DNA of 19,269 nucleotides from positions 1 through 19,269 of the forward strand of contig JBKCUA010000034.1 in the NCBI GenBank assembly GCA_046318675.1, given 5' to 3'. Both the position numbers and the translations under genes were made by a program. Source of the DNA: JBKCUA01 sp046318675 (GTDB lineage Bacteria; Pseudomonadota; Alphaproteobacteria; JAJTHO01). The notes under the pieces were generated by a model that saw only the letters and a list, made by a program, of their open reading frames with translations, had not been told where the DNA came from and made no database searches. Within the stretch, counting starts at the first letter, position 1, and every line of letters starts with the position of its first letter. Of this stretch, positions 1 through 6,987 are shown piece by piece.

Positions 1-141
1 CCTCTATTAACCTCATTTCTAGGGCGATTGGCGTCGTCAGGTCTATGCTCGCAATCCGCACGTACGTTTGAGTACGCTTACGTTTGCTCGCATATACCTT
101 CCTAGCCACTCATCCCTATAAATGGGTTAATAGAGGTGCCC
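1..141 (-). repeat. MITE-like palindromic repeat A, copy 1
   Basis: The first 136 bases begin CCTCTATTAACC and end GGTTAATAGAGG, so the ends are inverted repeats. The copy continues into TGCCC at 137-141. Comparison with the other copies shows that the full terminus is GGGCACCTCTATTAACC, so five bases on the left lie outside the window. Bases 1-136 are nearly the exact reverse complement of 19134-19269; the clearest difference is a short patch around 93-105. There is no open reading frame of note, so this is a non-autonomous element. Strand is given relative to copies 2 and 3. Confidence 0.85.
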
Positions 142-160
142 AGTTGTTCATAAGTGAGGA

Positions 161-304
161 ATGAATGATGCGGAAATTAAAAACTCCTGCCGCAAAAATA
201 TGGCTACTGTGATCTTTTTGCCACTATCAAATCTTCAGGTGAGAAGGGTATATAACCCACCATTTTTTGACACCCCCCCCTCCTTCTGCCATACTACCCC
301 ATGA
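161..304 (+). other. possible 47-residue upstream ORF overlapping the rnr start
   Basis: An ATG at 161 follows the purine-rich GTGAGGA and opens a 47-codon frame that ends in a TGA at 302-304. This overlaps the rnr ATG as ATGA, the arrangement of translationally coupled genes. The predicted peptide matches no family I recognise and does not look like the missing RNase R N-terminus. A run of eight C at 273-280 lies inside it; one extra C would fuse this frame to rnr. It may be a chance ORF or leader. Confidence 0.2.
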
Positions 305-2079
305 ATTTTTCCAAGAATTTTTCCAAGAATTTTTCCGGCGAAGAGCGTTTGGGCCGGATGGTGGGCATCTGCGCCAGCAACGGCAGGCATTTTTACGCCA
401 CCTCCGCCGAGCGGCGCTTTCGCAAGGATATTCGCCTGACCAATGCCGCCGCGTTTCCCGATTTAGCTCCAGGCCAAGTGCTCCTCCTCGATGTGACCGA
501 AAACAAGGCCTACAGTTACCATGCCGTTGCAAGCATCCTGAACATTTTGGGTGAGCAGGACAACCCCGCCACCTACAGCCTGATTGCCGTTCACAACGGC
601 GGCATCCCGGAGGAGTTTTCCCGCGACGCCCTCCATGAGGCCGAGGCGGCGGGAGCTGTGCCCCTGGAGGAACGGGAAGACCTGCGGGACACCCCCCTCA
701 TCACCATTGACGGCGAAGACGCGCGGGATTTTGATGATGCGGTGTATGCGGCACCGTACCACTCGGATAAGTATGGCGACGGTTGGCATCTTATTGTTGC
801 GATTGCCGATGTGGCGCATTATGTGACACCGGGCAGCGCGCTGGATACCGAGGCCGCCCTGCGGGGCAATTCGGTGTATTTCCCCGATCGGGTGGTGCCG
901 ATGCTACCCGAGGCATTATCCAACGATTGGTGTTCTCTTCGCCCCGGGGTGGAACGGGCGGCCTTAGCAGTCCACCTGTGGATCGATCGTTATGGCATTA
1001 AGCATCGCCATCGTTTCTGCCGGGCGGTGATTCGCTCCGCGGCACGGTGCACCTATAATGAGATGCAGGTCAGCCTTGATGCTGGCGCATCCCACCCGCT
1101 GTTCATGCCGTTGTATAAGGCCTATACTGCCCTGCGCCAGGCGCGAGCGGAACGCGGTGCGCTGGAACTCACAAGTTATGAGCATCTTATCCGCTTTGGG
1201 GTTGGGCACGAGGTCACGGGGATTGAGTTGCGATCAAGCCTGACCGCCCACAAAATTATCGAAGAATTCATGGTGTTGGCCAATGTTGCCGCCGCCGAAA
1301 CACTGACCCATCAGAATATACCCGCCCTGTACCGGGTGCATCCTGCGCCGCCGCCGGAACGCCTGATGACACTCCGCAGCACCCTAAAGCCCGCCGGCCT
1401 GACGCCAAAATTCACCGGCGGGGCAACGCCCAAGGCCTTTAATGCCCTCCTAGGCAAGAGTGTGGGGACGCCGCTGGAACGCTTGGTGCAGCAAGCCACC
1501 CTGCAAGCTCAAGCCCAGGCCAGCTATACCCCCGTCAACCTAGGCCACTTTGGCCTAGGGCTGGCGCAGTACTGTCATTTTACCTCGCCAATCCGCCGCT
1601 ACGCCGATCTGGTGGTGCATCGGGCGTTGCTGGCGCACTTGAATGAGGCCGGTGCGGATACCCGCCCCCATGAAGCCCTTGCCCAGCTAGGACAACATCT
1701 CTCCACCACCGAACGCCGCGCCGCCACCGCCGAGCGCGACGCCAAGGCTCGCTTCATTGCCCGGTATTATGCCCGGCATCTAGGGTCATCGGTGCAGGCC
1801 GTCGTGTGGCGGGTCATGCCGGCGGGGCTGTTGGTATTAATGCTGGACACCAGTGCCGAGGCCTTTCTGCCTAAAGAATTTCTTGGCCGGGATACCTATC
1901 GCTTTGATGAAAAAACCCAAACCCTCAAGGCCATGCGCCGGGGTCAGGTATTTCGCTTGGGCGAGGTGCTCACATGCACCATCGGCCGGGTGGATGTCAT
2001 GACTGGATCGGTGCAGGTTAGTCTTGTCCACCAAAAAGACACTAAGGCTCCAAAAAAGGGAAGGTCGCGTAGAAAGTAA
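301..2079 (+). CDS. rnr: ribonuclease R, N-terminally short
   Basis: This is a 3'-to-5' exoribonuclease of the RNB family that degrades structured RNA in the cytoplasm. The RNB active-site segment TIDGEDARDFDDAVYA is at residues 135-150, with the metal-binding aspartates. The conserved HFTSPIRRYADLVVHRAL block is at 426-443. An S1 RNA-binding domain fills roughly 500-580, followed by a basic tail KAPKKGRSRRK. At 592 residues it is 100 or more shorter than usual RNase R: the N-terminal helix-turn-helix region is absent and only part of the cold-shock region remains (about 13-95). An in-frame TGA at 268-270 rules out an upstream extension, and ATG 301 is the first start after it. No Shine-Dalgarno sequence precedes it. 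The first residues are three repeats of NFSK, encoded by a 12-bp tandem repeat, so the 5' end appears to have been rebuilt or truncated. RNase II-type identity is less likely given the basic tail. Confidence 0.9.
   Translation: MNFSKNFSKNFSGEERLGRMVGICASNGRHFYATSAERRFRKDIRLTNAAAFPDLAPGQVLLLDVTENKAYSYHAVASILNILGEQDNPATYSLIAVHNGGIPEEFSRDALHEAEAAGAVPLEEREDLRDTPLITIDGEDARDFDDAVYAAPYHSDKYGDGWHLIVAIADVAHYVTPGSALDTEAALRGNSVYFPDRVVPMLPEALSNDWCSLRPGVERAALAVHLWIDRYGIKHRHRFCRAVIRSAARCTYNEMQVSLDAGASHPLFMPLYKAYTALRQARAERGALELTSYEHLIRFGVGHEVTGIELRSSLTAHKIIEEFMVLANVAAAETLTHQNIPALYRVHPAPPPERLMTLRSTLKPAGLTPKFTGGATPKAFNALLGKSVGTPLERLVQQATLQAQAQASYTPVNLGHFGLGLAQYCHFTSPIRRYADLVVHRALLAHLNEAGADTRPHEALAQLGQHLSTTERRAATAERDAKARFIARYYARHLGSSVQAVVWRVMPAGLLVLMLDTSAEAFLPKEFLGRDTYRFDEKTQTLKAMRRGQVFRLGEVLTCTIGRVDVMTGSVQVSLVHQKDTKAPKKGRSRRK
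303..336 (+). repeat. 12-bp tandem repeat at the rnr start
   Basis: The unit GAATTTTTCCAA occurs 2.8 times from codon 1 of rnr and encodes NFSK-NFSK-NFS. Each unit adds exactly four codons, so copy-number changes keep the frame. Confidence 0.9.
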
Positions 2080-2182
2080 GCTGTTGGAGGCGAAAATGGA
2101 GGGATAATTCATAGAGTGCAACTGTCGGTTGCCCCCTTTCCCCGCCCAGCGGGGGACGGTAGGGATGGGGGTTAAAAGTATC

Positions 2183-2322
2183 TATAGCGCGTTGCGTAAT
2201 TAGCGGTAGACATTGATAAAGTCTTCAGCGCGCTATAAGTTATTTTTGTTCGGCCATTCGGCCGCGGCACTTTGTGCCGTGCGCTGGTTGCAAATATACT
2301 TTTAATTGTGCAACAAGCTATA
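2183..2322 (+). repeat. palindromic repeat B, copy 1 (full-length type)
   Basis: This 140-bp element starts TATAGCGCGTTGCGTAATTA and ends with GCAACAAGCTATA, forming imperfect terminal inverted repeats that end in TATA. It matches 6803-6942 and most of 9204-9375. Inside are a module bounded by TATAGCGCG and CGCGCTATA, a CGGCAC-TTT-GTGCCG hairpin and a third palindrome centred on GGTTGCA / TGCAAC-type arms. Confidence 0.85.
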
Positions 2323-2354
2323 AATTAATGATTTTTTTAGTTTTTACCCCTCCC

Positions 2355-2384
2355 TATCCTTCCCCCACAAGTGGGGGAAGGATA
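2355..2384. repeat. perfect GC-rich hairpin
   Basis: TATCCTTCCCCCAC, two A bases, then the exact complement GTGGGGGAAGGATA give a 14-bp perfect stem. No T-run follows on either strand, so it is a palindromic repeat rather than a classic terminator. Related C-rich palindromes lie at 2140, 6496 and 6596. Confidence 0.75.
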
Positions 2385-2444
2385 CACAGCGCACTCTGTC
2401 AATGGAAAGCACCACACCCGTTTTGCGTAAGAGCCATTTCATCC

Positions 2445-2473
2445 TTGCACCTTCCTCATAAACCCGCTATCCC
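2445..2473 (+). promoter_or_regulatory. candidate sigma-70 promoter of the rpmJ operon
   Basis: TTGCAC at 2445-2450 and TATCCC at 2468-2473 are separated by 17 bases, just upstream of the rpmJ ribosome-binding site. The match is by eye; the -10 box is weak. Confidence 0.35.
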
Positions 2474-2494
2474 TCCTTGCCTCGCGAGGATGTT

Positions 2495-2620
2495 ATGAAA
2501 GTCGTCAACTCACTGAAAACCATTAAAAGCCGCCACAAAGACTGCCGCTTGGTACGTCGTCGCGGCCGGGTTTATGTCATTAATAAGACAAACCCGAAAT
2601 TTAAAGCCCGGCAGGGTTGA
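2495..2620 (+). CDS. rpmJ: 50S ribosomal protein L36
   Basis: This 41-residue protein starts MKVVNSLKTIKSRHKDCRL and ends NKTNPKFKARQG, which matches the C- form of L36 found in alphaproteobacteria. It is a small basic protein of the large ribosomal subunit. The zinc-ligand cysteines of the C+ form are missing and only one cysteine remains. ATG 2495 has GAGG seven bases upstream. The stop at 2618-2620 is immediately followed by the TTG that may start the lipoprotein gene, so it heads a compact operon through gpsA. It is too short for a standard ORF cut-off. Confidence 0.95.
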   Translation: MKVVNSLKTIKSRHKDCRLVRRRGRVYVINKTNPKFKARQG

Positions 2621-3157
2621 TTGCGCCTTATGGCGTCTCGCTTTTGCTTGCTTTTTATTGCTTTTTTAAGTGCTTGCGCTTCCGTGCGTGGCACATCCAT
2701 TGCCCTGCCTGCGGATTCTCTTATTGAAGCGAGCAGTGGTCAGACCACTAACCTTGCCGATGTGTTGGACAATAGGCCGGTGATTTTGGCGCTGCTTGCC
2801 GCCCCCGAAACTATTGAGGAAGCATTGAGTTGGCAGGAATCTTTCCGTACATTGCGTTTACAAGGAGCCGTGGCCAAGATTCACGCCATTTTAGTTTTAC
2901 CTGCCGATATGCGTGCTTATGATGCTCTGCTGCGGGAGGAATACGCCGAAAAATTTAGCAACAAAGGCTTTGATGGGGTTTATTTGGTCTATAGCGATGT
3001 TGAGGTTTTTTTACAGGCCTTTGGGCAGACGGCTGGAAAAACCGCTATACTGTTAAACCTTGAAGGCGGTCATTTTATCACCGGGCATACCAGCGGGTCT
3101 TATACACCGCAGGGATTGTATGAACTACGCCAGGCTAGCCTTCCGGTATTGCCGTGA
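2621..3157 (+). CDS. putative lipoprotein of unknown function
   Basis: The 178-residue product has a lipoprotein signal: R7, a hydrophobic stretch from residue 8, and the lipobox L16-S17-A18-C19, so it is likely lipid-anchored after cleavage before C19. The mature part has alternating hydrophobic strands and helices (DVLDNRPVILALLAAPET near 48-65, then FLQAFGQTAGKTAILLNLEGG near 130-150). This hints at a thioredoxin-like fold, but no CxxC is present, so redox activity is not supported. I do not recognise the family. The TTG at 2621 has AGGG four bases upstream; ATG 2630 is the alternative start and gives 175 residues. It abuts rpmJ and overlaps the P-II gene by four bases (GTGA), so the three are probably co-translated. 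Confidence 0.75.
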   Translation: MRLMASRFCLLFIAFLSACASVRGTSIALPADSLIEASSGQTTNLADVLDNRPVILALLAAPETIEEALSWQESFRTLRLQGAVAKIHAILVLPADMRAYDALLREEYAEKFSNKGFDGVYLVYSDVEVFLQAFGQTAGKTAILLNLEGGHFITGHTSGSYTPQGLYELRQASLPVLP

Positions 3158-3492
3158 AAAAAATTGAAGCCGTCATAAAGCCCTATAAACTGGATGACGT
3201 CAAAGACGCCCTCAACGAGGCCGGTGTTCCGGGAATGACTGTAACCGAAGTAAAAGGCTTCGGGCGGCAGAAGGGACATACAGAACTTTATAAAGGTGCA
3301 GAATATATTATTGATTTTCTACCAAAAATTAAAATTGAAGTAGTGGTGGAAGACGCCCATGCTGAGGCCATCATTAATGCCATCCGTACCGCCGCCAACA
3401 CCGGACGGATTGGCGATGGTAAAATTTTTATCAGCGAGATTGCCGACGTCCTGCGCATCCGCACGGGCGAAACCGGCGGGGACGCTATATAA
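3154..3492 (+). CDS. glnB: nitrogen regulatory protein P-II
   Basis: This 112-residue protein is a trimeric cytoplasmic signal transducer that senses 2-oxoglutarate, ATP/ADP and, through uridylylation, glutamine. MKKIEAVIKPYKLDDVKDAL is the P-II N-terminus. The T-loop spans about 37-55 with the uridylylation residue Y51, and the B-loop TGRIGDGKIF lies near 83-92. The start is GTG at 3154, overlapping the lipoprotein stop by four bases. There is no glnA, amtB or glnD next to it, the usual partners, so GlnB and GlnK cannot be told apart by context. The T-loop and Y51 being intact suggests it is functional. Confidence 0.92.
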   Translation: MKKIEAVIKPYKLDDVKDALNEAGVPGMTVTEVKGFGRQKGHTELYKGAEYIIDFLPKIKIEVVVEDAHAEAIINAIRTAANTGRIGDGKIFISEIADVLRIRTGETGGDAI

Positions 3493-3560
3493 TTTATTGA
3501 ATAATAACATTATTGATGCTTCTTCTTGCGTTTTTTTATAAGCCGGGTATAACCGTCTTA

Positions 3561-4109
3561 ATGCTTATTCAAACCCAGACGACACCGAACCCGAACACGC
3601 TGAAATTTCTGCTGGAAGCTCCGCTACGTCTCAGCACCCCACGGGATTTTGCCCATGTGGATGAGGCCATCGGGAAAAGCCTGCTGGCTAGGCGATTGTT
3701 CGGTCTTGACGGGGTAGCGCGGGTGTTTTTGGCACCCGAATTTGTGTCTATTACCAAAAATGAGGAAGCCGATTGGGCATACCTTAAAACATTGGTGCTT
3801 CATGCTTTAGGGGATTTCCTGCTTACCGGCTTATCACCAGTAGATGACGATGAGGGTGAAACACTCAGCACCACCGACGATGATCCCATTATCCAGCAAA
3901 TCAAAGAATTATTGGAAGCCAAAGTACGCCCAGCGGTGGAACAAGACGGCGGCGACATTGTTTTTGAACGCTTTGAAGAGGGTGTTTTATACCTGAGTAT
4001 GCGGGGATCGTGTTCTGGTTGCCCCAGTTCCACGGCAACGCTTAAAAACGGCATTGAAAACATGATGAAGCACTACATTCCCGAAGTGCTGGAAGTTCGT
4101 GCCGCGTAA
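3561..4109 (+). CDS. nfuA: NfuA-type iron-sulfur cluster carrier
   Basis: From ATG 3561 the protein has 182 residues. The N-terminal Nfu_N domain begins MLIQTQTTPNPNTLKFL, the standard opening of this family. The C-terminal NifU-like domain (about 108-178) contains C151-S-G-C154, which binds the [4Fe-4S] cluster in a dimer and passes it to client enzymes. An upstream TTG (3513) would add a 16-residue hydrophobic leader that the family lacks, so I reject it. No clear ribosome-binding site precedes 3561. It sits 68 bp after glnB in the same direction. Clients in this window could include complex I subunits elsewhere in the genome. Confidence 0.9.
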   Translation: MLIQTQTTPNPNTLKFLLEAPLRLSTPRDFAHVDEAIGKSLLARRLFGLDGVARVFLAPEFVSITKNEEADWAYLKTLVLHALGDFLLTGLSPVDDDEGETLSTTDDDPIIQQIKELLEAKVRPAVEQDGGDIVFERFEEGVLYLSMRGSCSGCPSSTATLKNGIENMMKHYIPEVLEVRAA

Positions 4110-4144
4110 TGGTTTTTTAACCCATGCGTGCTGGAACAAGTGCT

Positions 4145-5005
4145 ATGCGGTTATTAATACTGCTTTTATTGACGACTTCAACACTGGTGACGACACCCGT
4201 TGTTGCGCAGCCTGCCTTTCTCACCATGCGCCCCGCGACCACGGCGGCACTGTGGGCACGGTATGAGTCCCTCCGCCAACCATTGCATTTTCCCGCCCGG
4301 CGCGACAGCCAGTTTGCCCCGGTGGTGGTGGAAACCCTGCCCCCCGATTACCACGCCTCCATGCCCGTGGCCGAGCGTAAGGCATTATTTTTAGCTATTT
4401 TAATGCCAAAGGTTCTGTTGATTAATAATGAAATAAATGCCGATCGTCAGTTTATTGAGGGGTTAACGGATACCCCTGATCCTGAACAAGCGGTGCGGCT
4501 AGCGGCATTGGCACAGCGGTATGGCACTGATGATCGTCAAGAGCTGTTGTTCAGGGTGGATACTATCCCGCCATCGCTGGTGGTGGCTCAAGCGGTGCTG
4601 GAGGCCGGGTGGGGGCGTTCCCGCTTGGCGCGTTCTTCCAACGCTTTATTTGGCATGAAGTCTGGCCGGCACAGTGATCGGGTTGCCTTTGGCCGTTGCC
4701 GTCAGGATGCGGCGGAATGCTATCGCTCTTTTGATTCTCTCACCGATTCGGTGGGGGCGTATATTCATACCTTGAACACCCACGAACGGTATGCCGGGCT
4801 ACGGGCGAAACGTGCCGAGAGCCGGGCAGCGGGTGAACGCCTGCCCTCCTCGATAGAGTTGGCGACACAATTGCAGGCGTTTTCCATCCGCGGCGATGCC
4901 TATGTGGCTGATGTACAGCGTCTTATCACCAGTAATAAACTGCAAAACCTTGATTCGGCGACTTTGGCCAAACTCCCCGATATTGAGATGGACACGACGT
5001 TGTGA
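4145..5005 (+). CDS. Bax-like exported peptidoglycan glucosaminidase
   Basis: From ATG 4145 the product has 286 residues and starts with a signal peptide (MRLLILLLLTTSTL, likely cleavage after VVAQ-type residues near 22). The middle carries the Bax-family block PVAERKALFLAILMPKVLLI. The lysozyme-like glucosaminidase domain follows, with the catalytic glutamate E153 in AVLEAGWGRSRLA and the typical NALFGMKS segment. Family members cleave the N-acetylglucosaminyl bond in peptidoglycan. ATG 4124 would add seven residues but has no ribosome-binding site; AGTGCT preceded by GGAACAAG lies before 4145. It overlaps tsaB by four bases. Compared with FlgJ it has no flagellar domain. Confidence 0.82.
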   Translation: MRLLILLLLTTSTLVTTPVVAQPAFLTMRPATTAALWARYESLRQPLHFPARRDSQFAPVVVETLPPDYHASMPVAERKALFLAILMPKVLLINNEINADRQFIEGLTDTPDPEQAVRLAALAQRYGTDDRQELLFRVDTIPPSLVVAQAVLEAGWGRSRLARSSNALFGMKSGRHSDRVAFGRCRQDAAECYRSFDSLTDSVGAYIHTLNTHERYAGLRAKRAESRAAGERLPSSIELATQLQAFSIRGDAYVADVQRLITSNKLQNLDSATLAKLPDIEMDTTL

Positions 5006-5379
5006 GTCTTCGCCTGCTGCTCAATCTTGCAGAGCCGCCCGTGGGGTTTCGGGTCTTTCAGGGAAGAGTCCTTATGTGGGAAGAAACACGCGATGACGTC
5101 ATGGGCAGCAGTGAATGGCTCAGCGACGCTATAGCGCGTCTCTGGCCTTCATTATGTGCAAGGAGTATAGAACGCATTATCGTGCATCTGGGGCCAGGTT
5201 CGTACACGGGGATTCGTTCGGCCTTGGCCTTGGGTCAAGGTCTGAGCCTTGCTGCCGGCATTCCCCTCAGCGGCGTAGGCACCGAAGGCTATGCCGCCTT
5301 GTGCCGGGGCGAGGACACAAACCTGCTGGACGATAGCTTCTTGATACCTCACTATCCCGCTTGGGGAGGCGCGGCATGA
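5002..5379 (+). CDS. tsaB: minimal TsaB-like protein (t6A synthesis)
   Basis: TsaB is the non-catalytic partner of TsaD in making threonylcarbamoyl-adenosine at position 37 of ANN-decoding tRNAs. The hallmark GPGSYTGIR is at residues 64-72, followed by the usual SALALGQGLSLAAGIPLSGV. At 125 residues it is about half the normal 200-230: the second actin-like lobe is missing and the sequence jumps to a tail (FLIPHYPAWGG) resembling the family's end motif PxYLR. The DTS motif near the N-terminus is replaced by NLA. It starts with GTG at 5002, overlapping the previous stop, and ends overlapping gpsA as ATGA. No rimI follows. It could be a reduced but working subunit or a decaying gene; the intact frame and coupled overlaps favour the former. 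Confidence 0.75.
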   Translation: MSLRLLLNLAEPPVGFRVFQGRVLMWEETRDDVMGSSEWLSDAIARLWPSLCARSIERIIVHLGPGSYTGIRSALALGQGLSLAAGIPLSGVGTEGYAALCRGEDTNLLDDSFLIPHYPAWGGAA

Positions 5380-6266
5380 GCATTATCATTATCGGTCAAG
5401 GAGCTTGGGGTCTGGCGTTAGGGCAGTTGTTTCGCACAGCGGGGCAGACAGTAACCTTGCTGCACCACGGCGACGCCTTGCCGCCTGGCGCACACATAGC
5501 GGTGGTGGTAGCATTGCCCGCCCAGCATATCCGGGAATCCTTGAAAGGGCTTGCCGTGGGGGAGACCCCGATCATCCTGGCCTCCAAGGGTATTGAGCAA
5601 CACAGCGGCGCGTTACTGCCGGAGGTGGTGCGGGAAGTGTGTGTTGATGCCCCGATTTTGGTGCTGTCAGGGCCATCGTTTGCGGCGGAAGTATTAGCGA
5701 AAAAGCCCATTGCCATGACCCTTGCAGGGCATGGGGAAACCTTGACCAGTGCCCTTGCTGCCCAGCTATCCAGCCGTTTATGCCGCCTGTACATCAGTGC
5801 CGATGTGACCGGCGTTGCCGTGGGCGGAGCCTTGAAAAATGTTCTGGCCATCGCCTGCGGTATTGCCATTGGCGGCGGGTATGGGGAGAACGCCCGTGCG
5901 GCTATTTTTACCCGGGGGCTGGCAGAGATTGTTCGTTTTGGCATTGCCCTTGGCGGGGATGCGGCAACATTTTTAGGGCTTAGCGGCGTGGGGGATATGG
6001 TGCTGAGCTGTACTTCTACTACTTCCCGCAACTACAGCTATGGCCTTGCTGTTGGCTCGGGGGGGCGTCGTCCTGATCCCCACACCCTGACCGAGGGGGT
6101 GGCTACTGCTGCTGCTGTTTTGGTTCGGGCACAGGCACTGGATTTACCCATGCCTGTAGCGGCGGCGGTGCAGGATATTTTAAGTGGTAAGGCCAGTGTT
6201 CCTGAAGCGGTAGAGGCTCTATTAAAAAGACCAGGGGGGCGTGGCGAAGGGTATTTATACCGTTAA
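5376..6266 (+). CDS. gpsA: glycerol-3-phosphate dehydrogenase [NAD(P)+], compact
   Basis: GpsA reduces dihydroxyacetone phosphate to sn-glycerol 3-phosphate, the start of phospholipid synthesis. The Rossmann motif GQGAWGLALG is at residues 7-16, SGPSFAAEV at 98-106, the catalytic-lysine segment GALKNVLAIACG at 151-162 (K154) and GENARAAIFTRGLAE at 170-184. The length of 296 is 35-40 below the usual 330-340. The shortfall maps to one place: after LLHHGD (28-33) the sequence goes straight to HIAVVVALPAQ (40-50), so the loop with the conserved INxxRxNxxYLPG-like motif is gone. ATG 5376 has GGGGAGG upstream. It is the last gene of the rpmJ operon. Confidence 0.9.
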   Translation: MSIIIIGQGAWGLALGQLFRTAGQTVTLLHHGDALPPGAHIAVVVALPAQHIRESLKGLAVGETPIILASKGIEQHSGALLPEVVREVCVDAPILVLSGPSFAAEVLAKKPIAMTLAGHGETLTSALAAQLSSRLCRLYISADVTGVAVGGALKNVLAIACGIAIGGGYGENARAAIFTRGLAEIVRFGIALGGDAATFLGLSGVGDMVLSCTSTTSRNYSYGLAVGSGGRRPDPHTLTEGVATAAAVLVRAQALDLPMPVAAAVQDILSGKASVPEAVEALLKRPGGRGEGYLYR

Positions 6267-6323
6267 TACCATTTTTCAATCAAATGATTGCAAAATGATT
6301 CGCTCAAACGCCGCGCGAGCTTG

Positions 6324-6365
6324 CCGCTTTGCGCAGATAATTTCTACATATTGAACGCAAAGCGG
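6324..6365. repeat. 10-bp perfect inverted repeat
   Basis: CCGCTTTGCG at 6324-6333 and CGCAAAGCGG at 6356-6365 are exact complements with a 22-bp AT-rich spacer. It lies six bases before the repeat B fragment, and both share AGCGGTAG. Confidence 0.7.
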
Positions 6366-6371
6366 TAGAAT

Positions 6372-6418
6372 TATAGCGCGTTGCGTAATTAGCGGTAGAC
6401 ATTGATAAAGTCTTCAGC
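6372..6418 (+). repeat. palindromic repeat B, copy 2 (left fragment)
   Basis: This fragment is identical to the first 47 bases of copy 1 (TATAGCGCGTTGCGTAATTA onward to CTTCAGC) and then diverges. The right two thirds of the element are missing. Confidence 0.85.
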
Positions 6419-6451
6419 TGGGACATTTCTCCTGAGCGTTGACATGACTCC

Positions 6452-6717
6452 CTACCCTATGCACACAAGTCTTATAAGCCTATTGAAATGCTCGGTTTCA
6501 CCCCCTCCCCTGCGTAGCGGGGGAGGGCCGGGGAGGGGGTGAAAAGCATGAATACAAATCATTGGTTTTAATAATTTTAAACACCCCCATCCTCACCTTC
6601 CCCCGCTGGGCGGGAGAAGGGGGCAATAGGCAGCGGTGGTCGTCCTTCAAGGCAACGGCGTTGGTACGCGCTAATGCTGGCAAAGAGCCAATGTTAGGAT
6701 TTGTGTGCATAGGGTAG
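6452..6717. repeat. 266-bp segment bounded by 17-bp inverted repeats
   Basis: CTACCCTATGCACACAA at 6452-6468 is the exact complement of TTGTGTGCATAGGGTAG at 6701-6717. Between them are the two C-rich hairpins and no open frame that I can support. It may be a non-autonomous element or the debris of one. Confidence 0.6.
6496..6544. repeat. GC-rich hairpin with 15-bp perfect stem
   Basis: TTTCACCCCCTCCCC at 6496-6510 pairs exactly with GGGGAGGGGGTGAAA at 6530-6544. The loop is 19 bases. A related weaker hairpin is at 6596-6620 (CCTTC...CCCGC / GCGGG...GAAGG). Confidence 0.75.
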
Positions 6718-6732
6718 CCCAGAGGGAGAGGT

Positions 6733-6754
6733 CGCCAAAGCGTTAGCTTTGGCG
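6733..6754. repeat. perfect 9-bp hairpin with GTTA loop
   Basis: CGCCAAAGC, GTTA, GCTTTGGCG form a perfect stem-loop. The flanks AGAGGGAGAGGT and GGGTGAGGG are also C/G-biased and resemble the neighbouring repeats. No T-run follows. Confidence 0.65.
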
Positions 6755-6802
6755 GGTGAGGGCGTGGCAACTGAAACCCACCCATTTTGGGAAAGAGTCT
6801 TA

Positions 6803-6942
6803 TATAGCGCGTTGCGTAATTAGCGGTAGACATTGATAAAGTCTTCAGCGCGCTATAAGTTATTTTTGTTCGGCCATTAGGCCGAGGCACGTTGTGCCGT
6901 GCGCTGGTTGCAAATATATTTTTAATTGTGCAACCAGCTATA
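6803..6942 (+). repeat. palindromic repeat B, copy 3 (full-length type)
   Basis: This 140-bp element starts TATAGCGCG and ends GCAACCAGCTATA, and is nearly identical to copy 1. Differences include GGCCATTAGGCCGAGG in place of GGCCATTCGGCCGCGG. It ends about 45 bp before the stop of the ABC ATPase gene. Confidence 0.85.
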
Positions 6943-6987
6943 CATGAGACTTTGTTTCTAAAAAATTGAAATTTTTGCACAAAATGG

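Larger units (their letters stand above)
2080..2494. other. repeat-rich gap between rnr and rpmJ
   Basis: No gene is supported here. The gap holds a GC-rich hairpin at 2140-2154 (CCCCGC / GCGGGG), repeat B copy 1 at 2183-2322, a perfect hairpin at 2355-2384 and a candidate promoter for the rpmJ operon at 2445-2473. Confidence 0.8.
6267..6987. other. 721-bp gap made of palindromic repeats
   Basis: No gene is supported. In order it holds an inverted repeat at 6324-6365, a left fragment of repeat B at 6372-6418, a pair of 17-bp inverted repeats at 6452-6468 and 6701-6717 enclosing two C-rich hairpins, a perfect hairpin at 6733-6754 and a complete repeat B at 6803-6942. It separates the plus-strand operon from a convergent minus-strand operon, so transcription from both sides ends here. 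Confidence 0.8.

Noticed and set aside
3513..3560. Upstream TTG start giving NfuA a hydrophobic leader
   Set aside because: NfuA is cytoplasmic and its family begins at the MLIQTQTTPNP block, so ATG 3561 is preferred.
6267..6987. CRISPR array or tRNA in the repeat-rich gap
   Set aside because: Repeats are few, palindromic and irregularly spaced, and no cloverleaf could be folded by eye.
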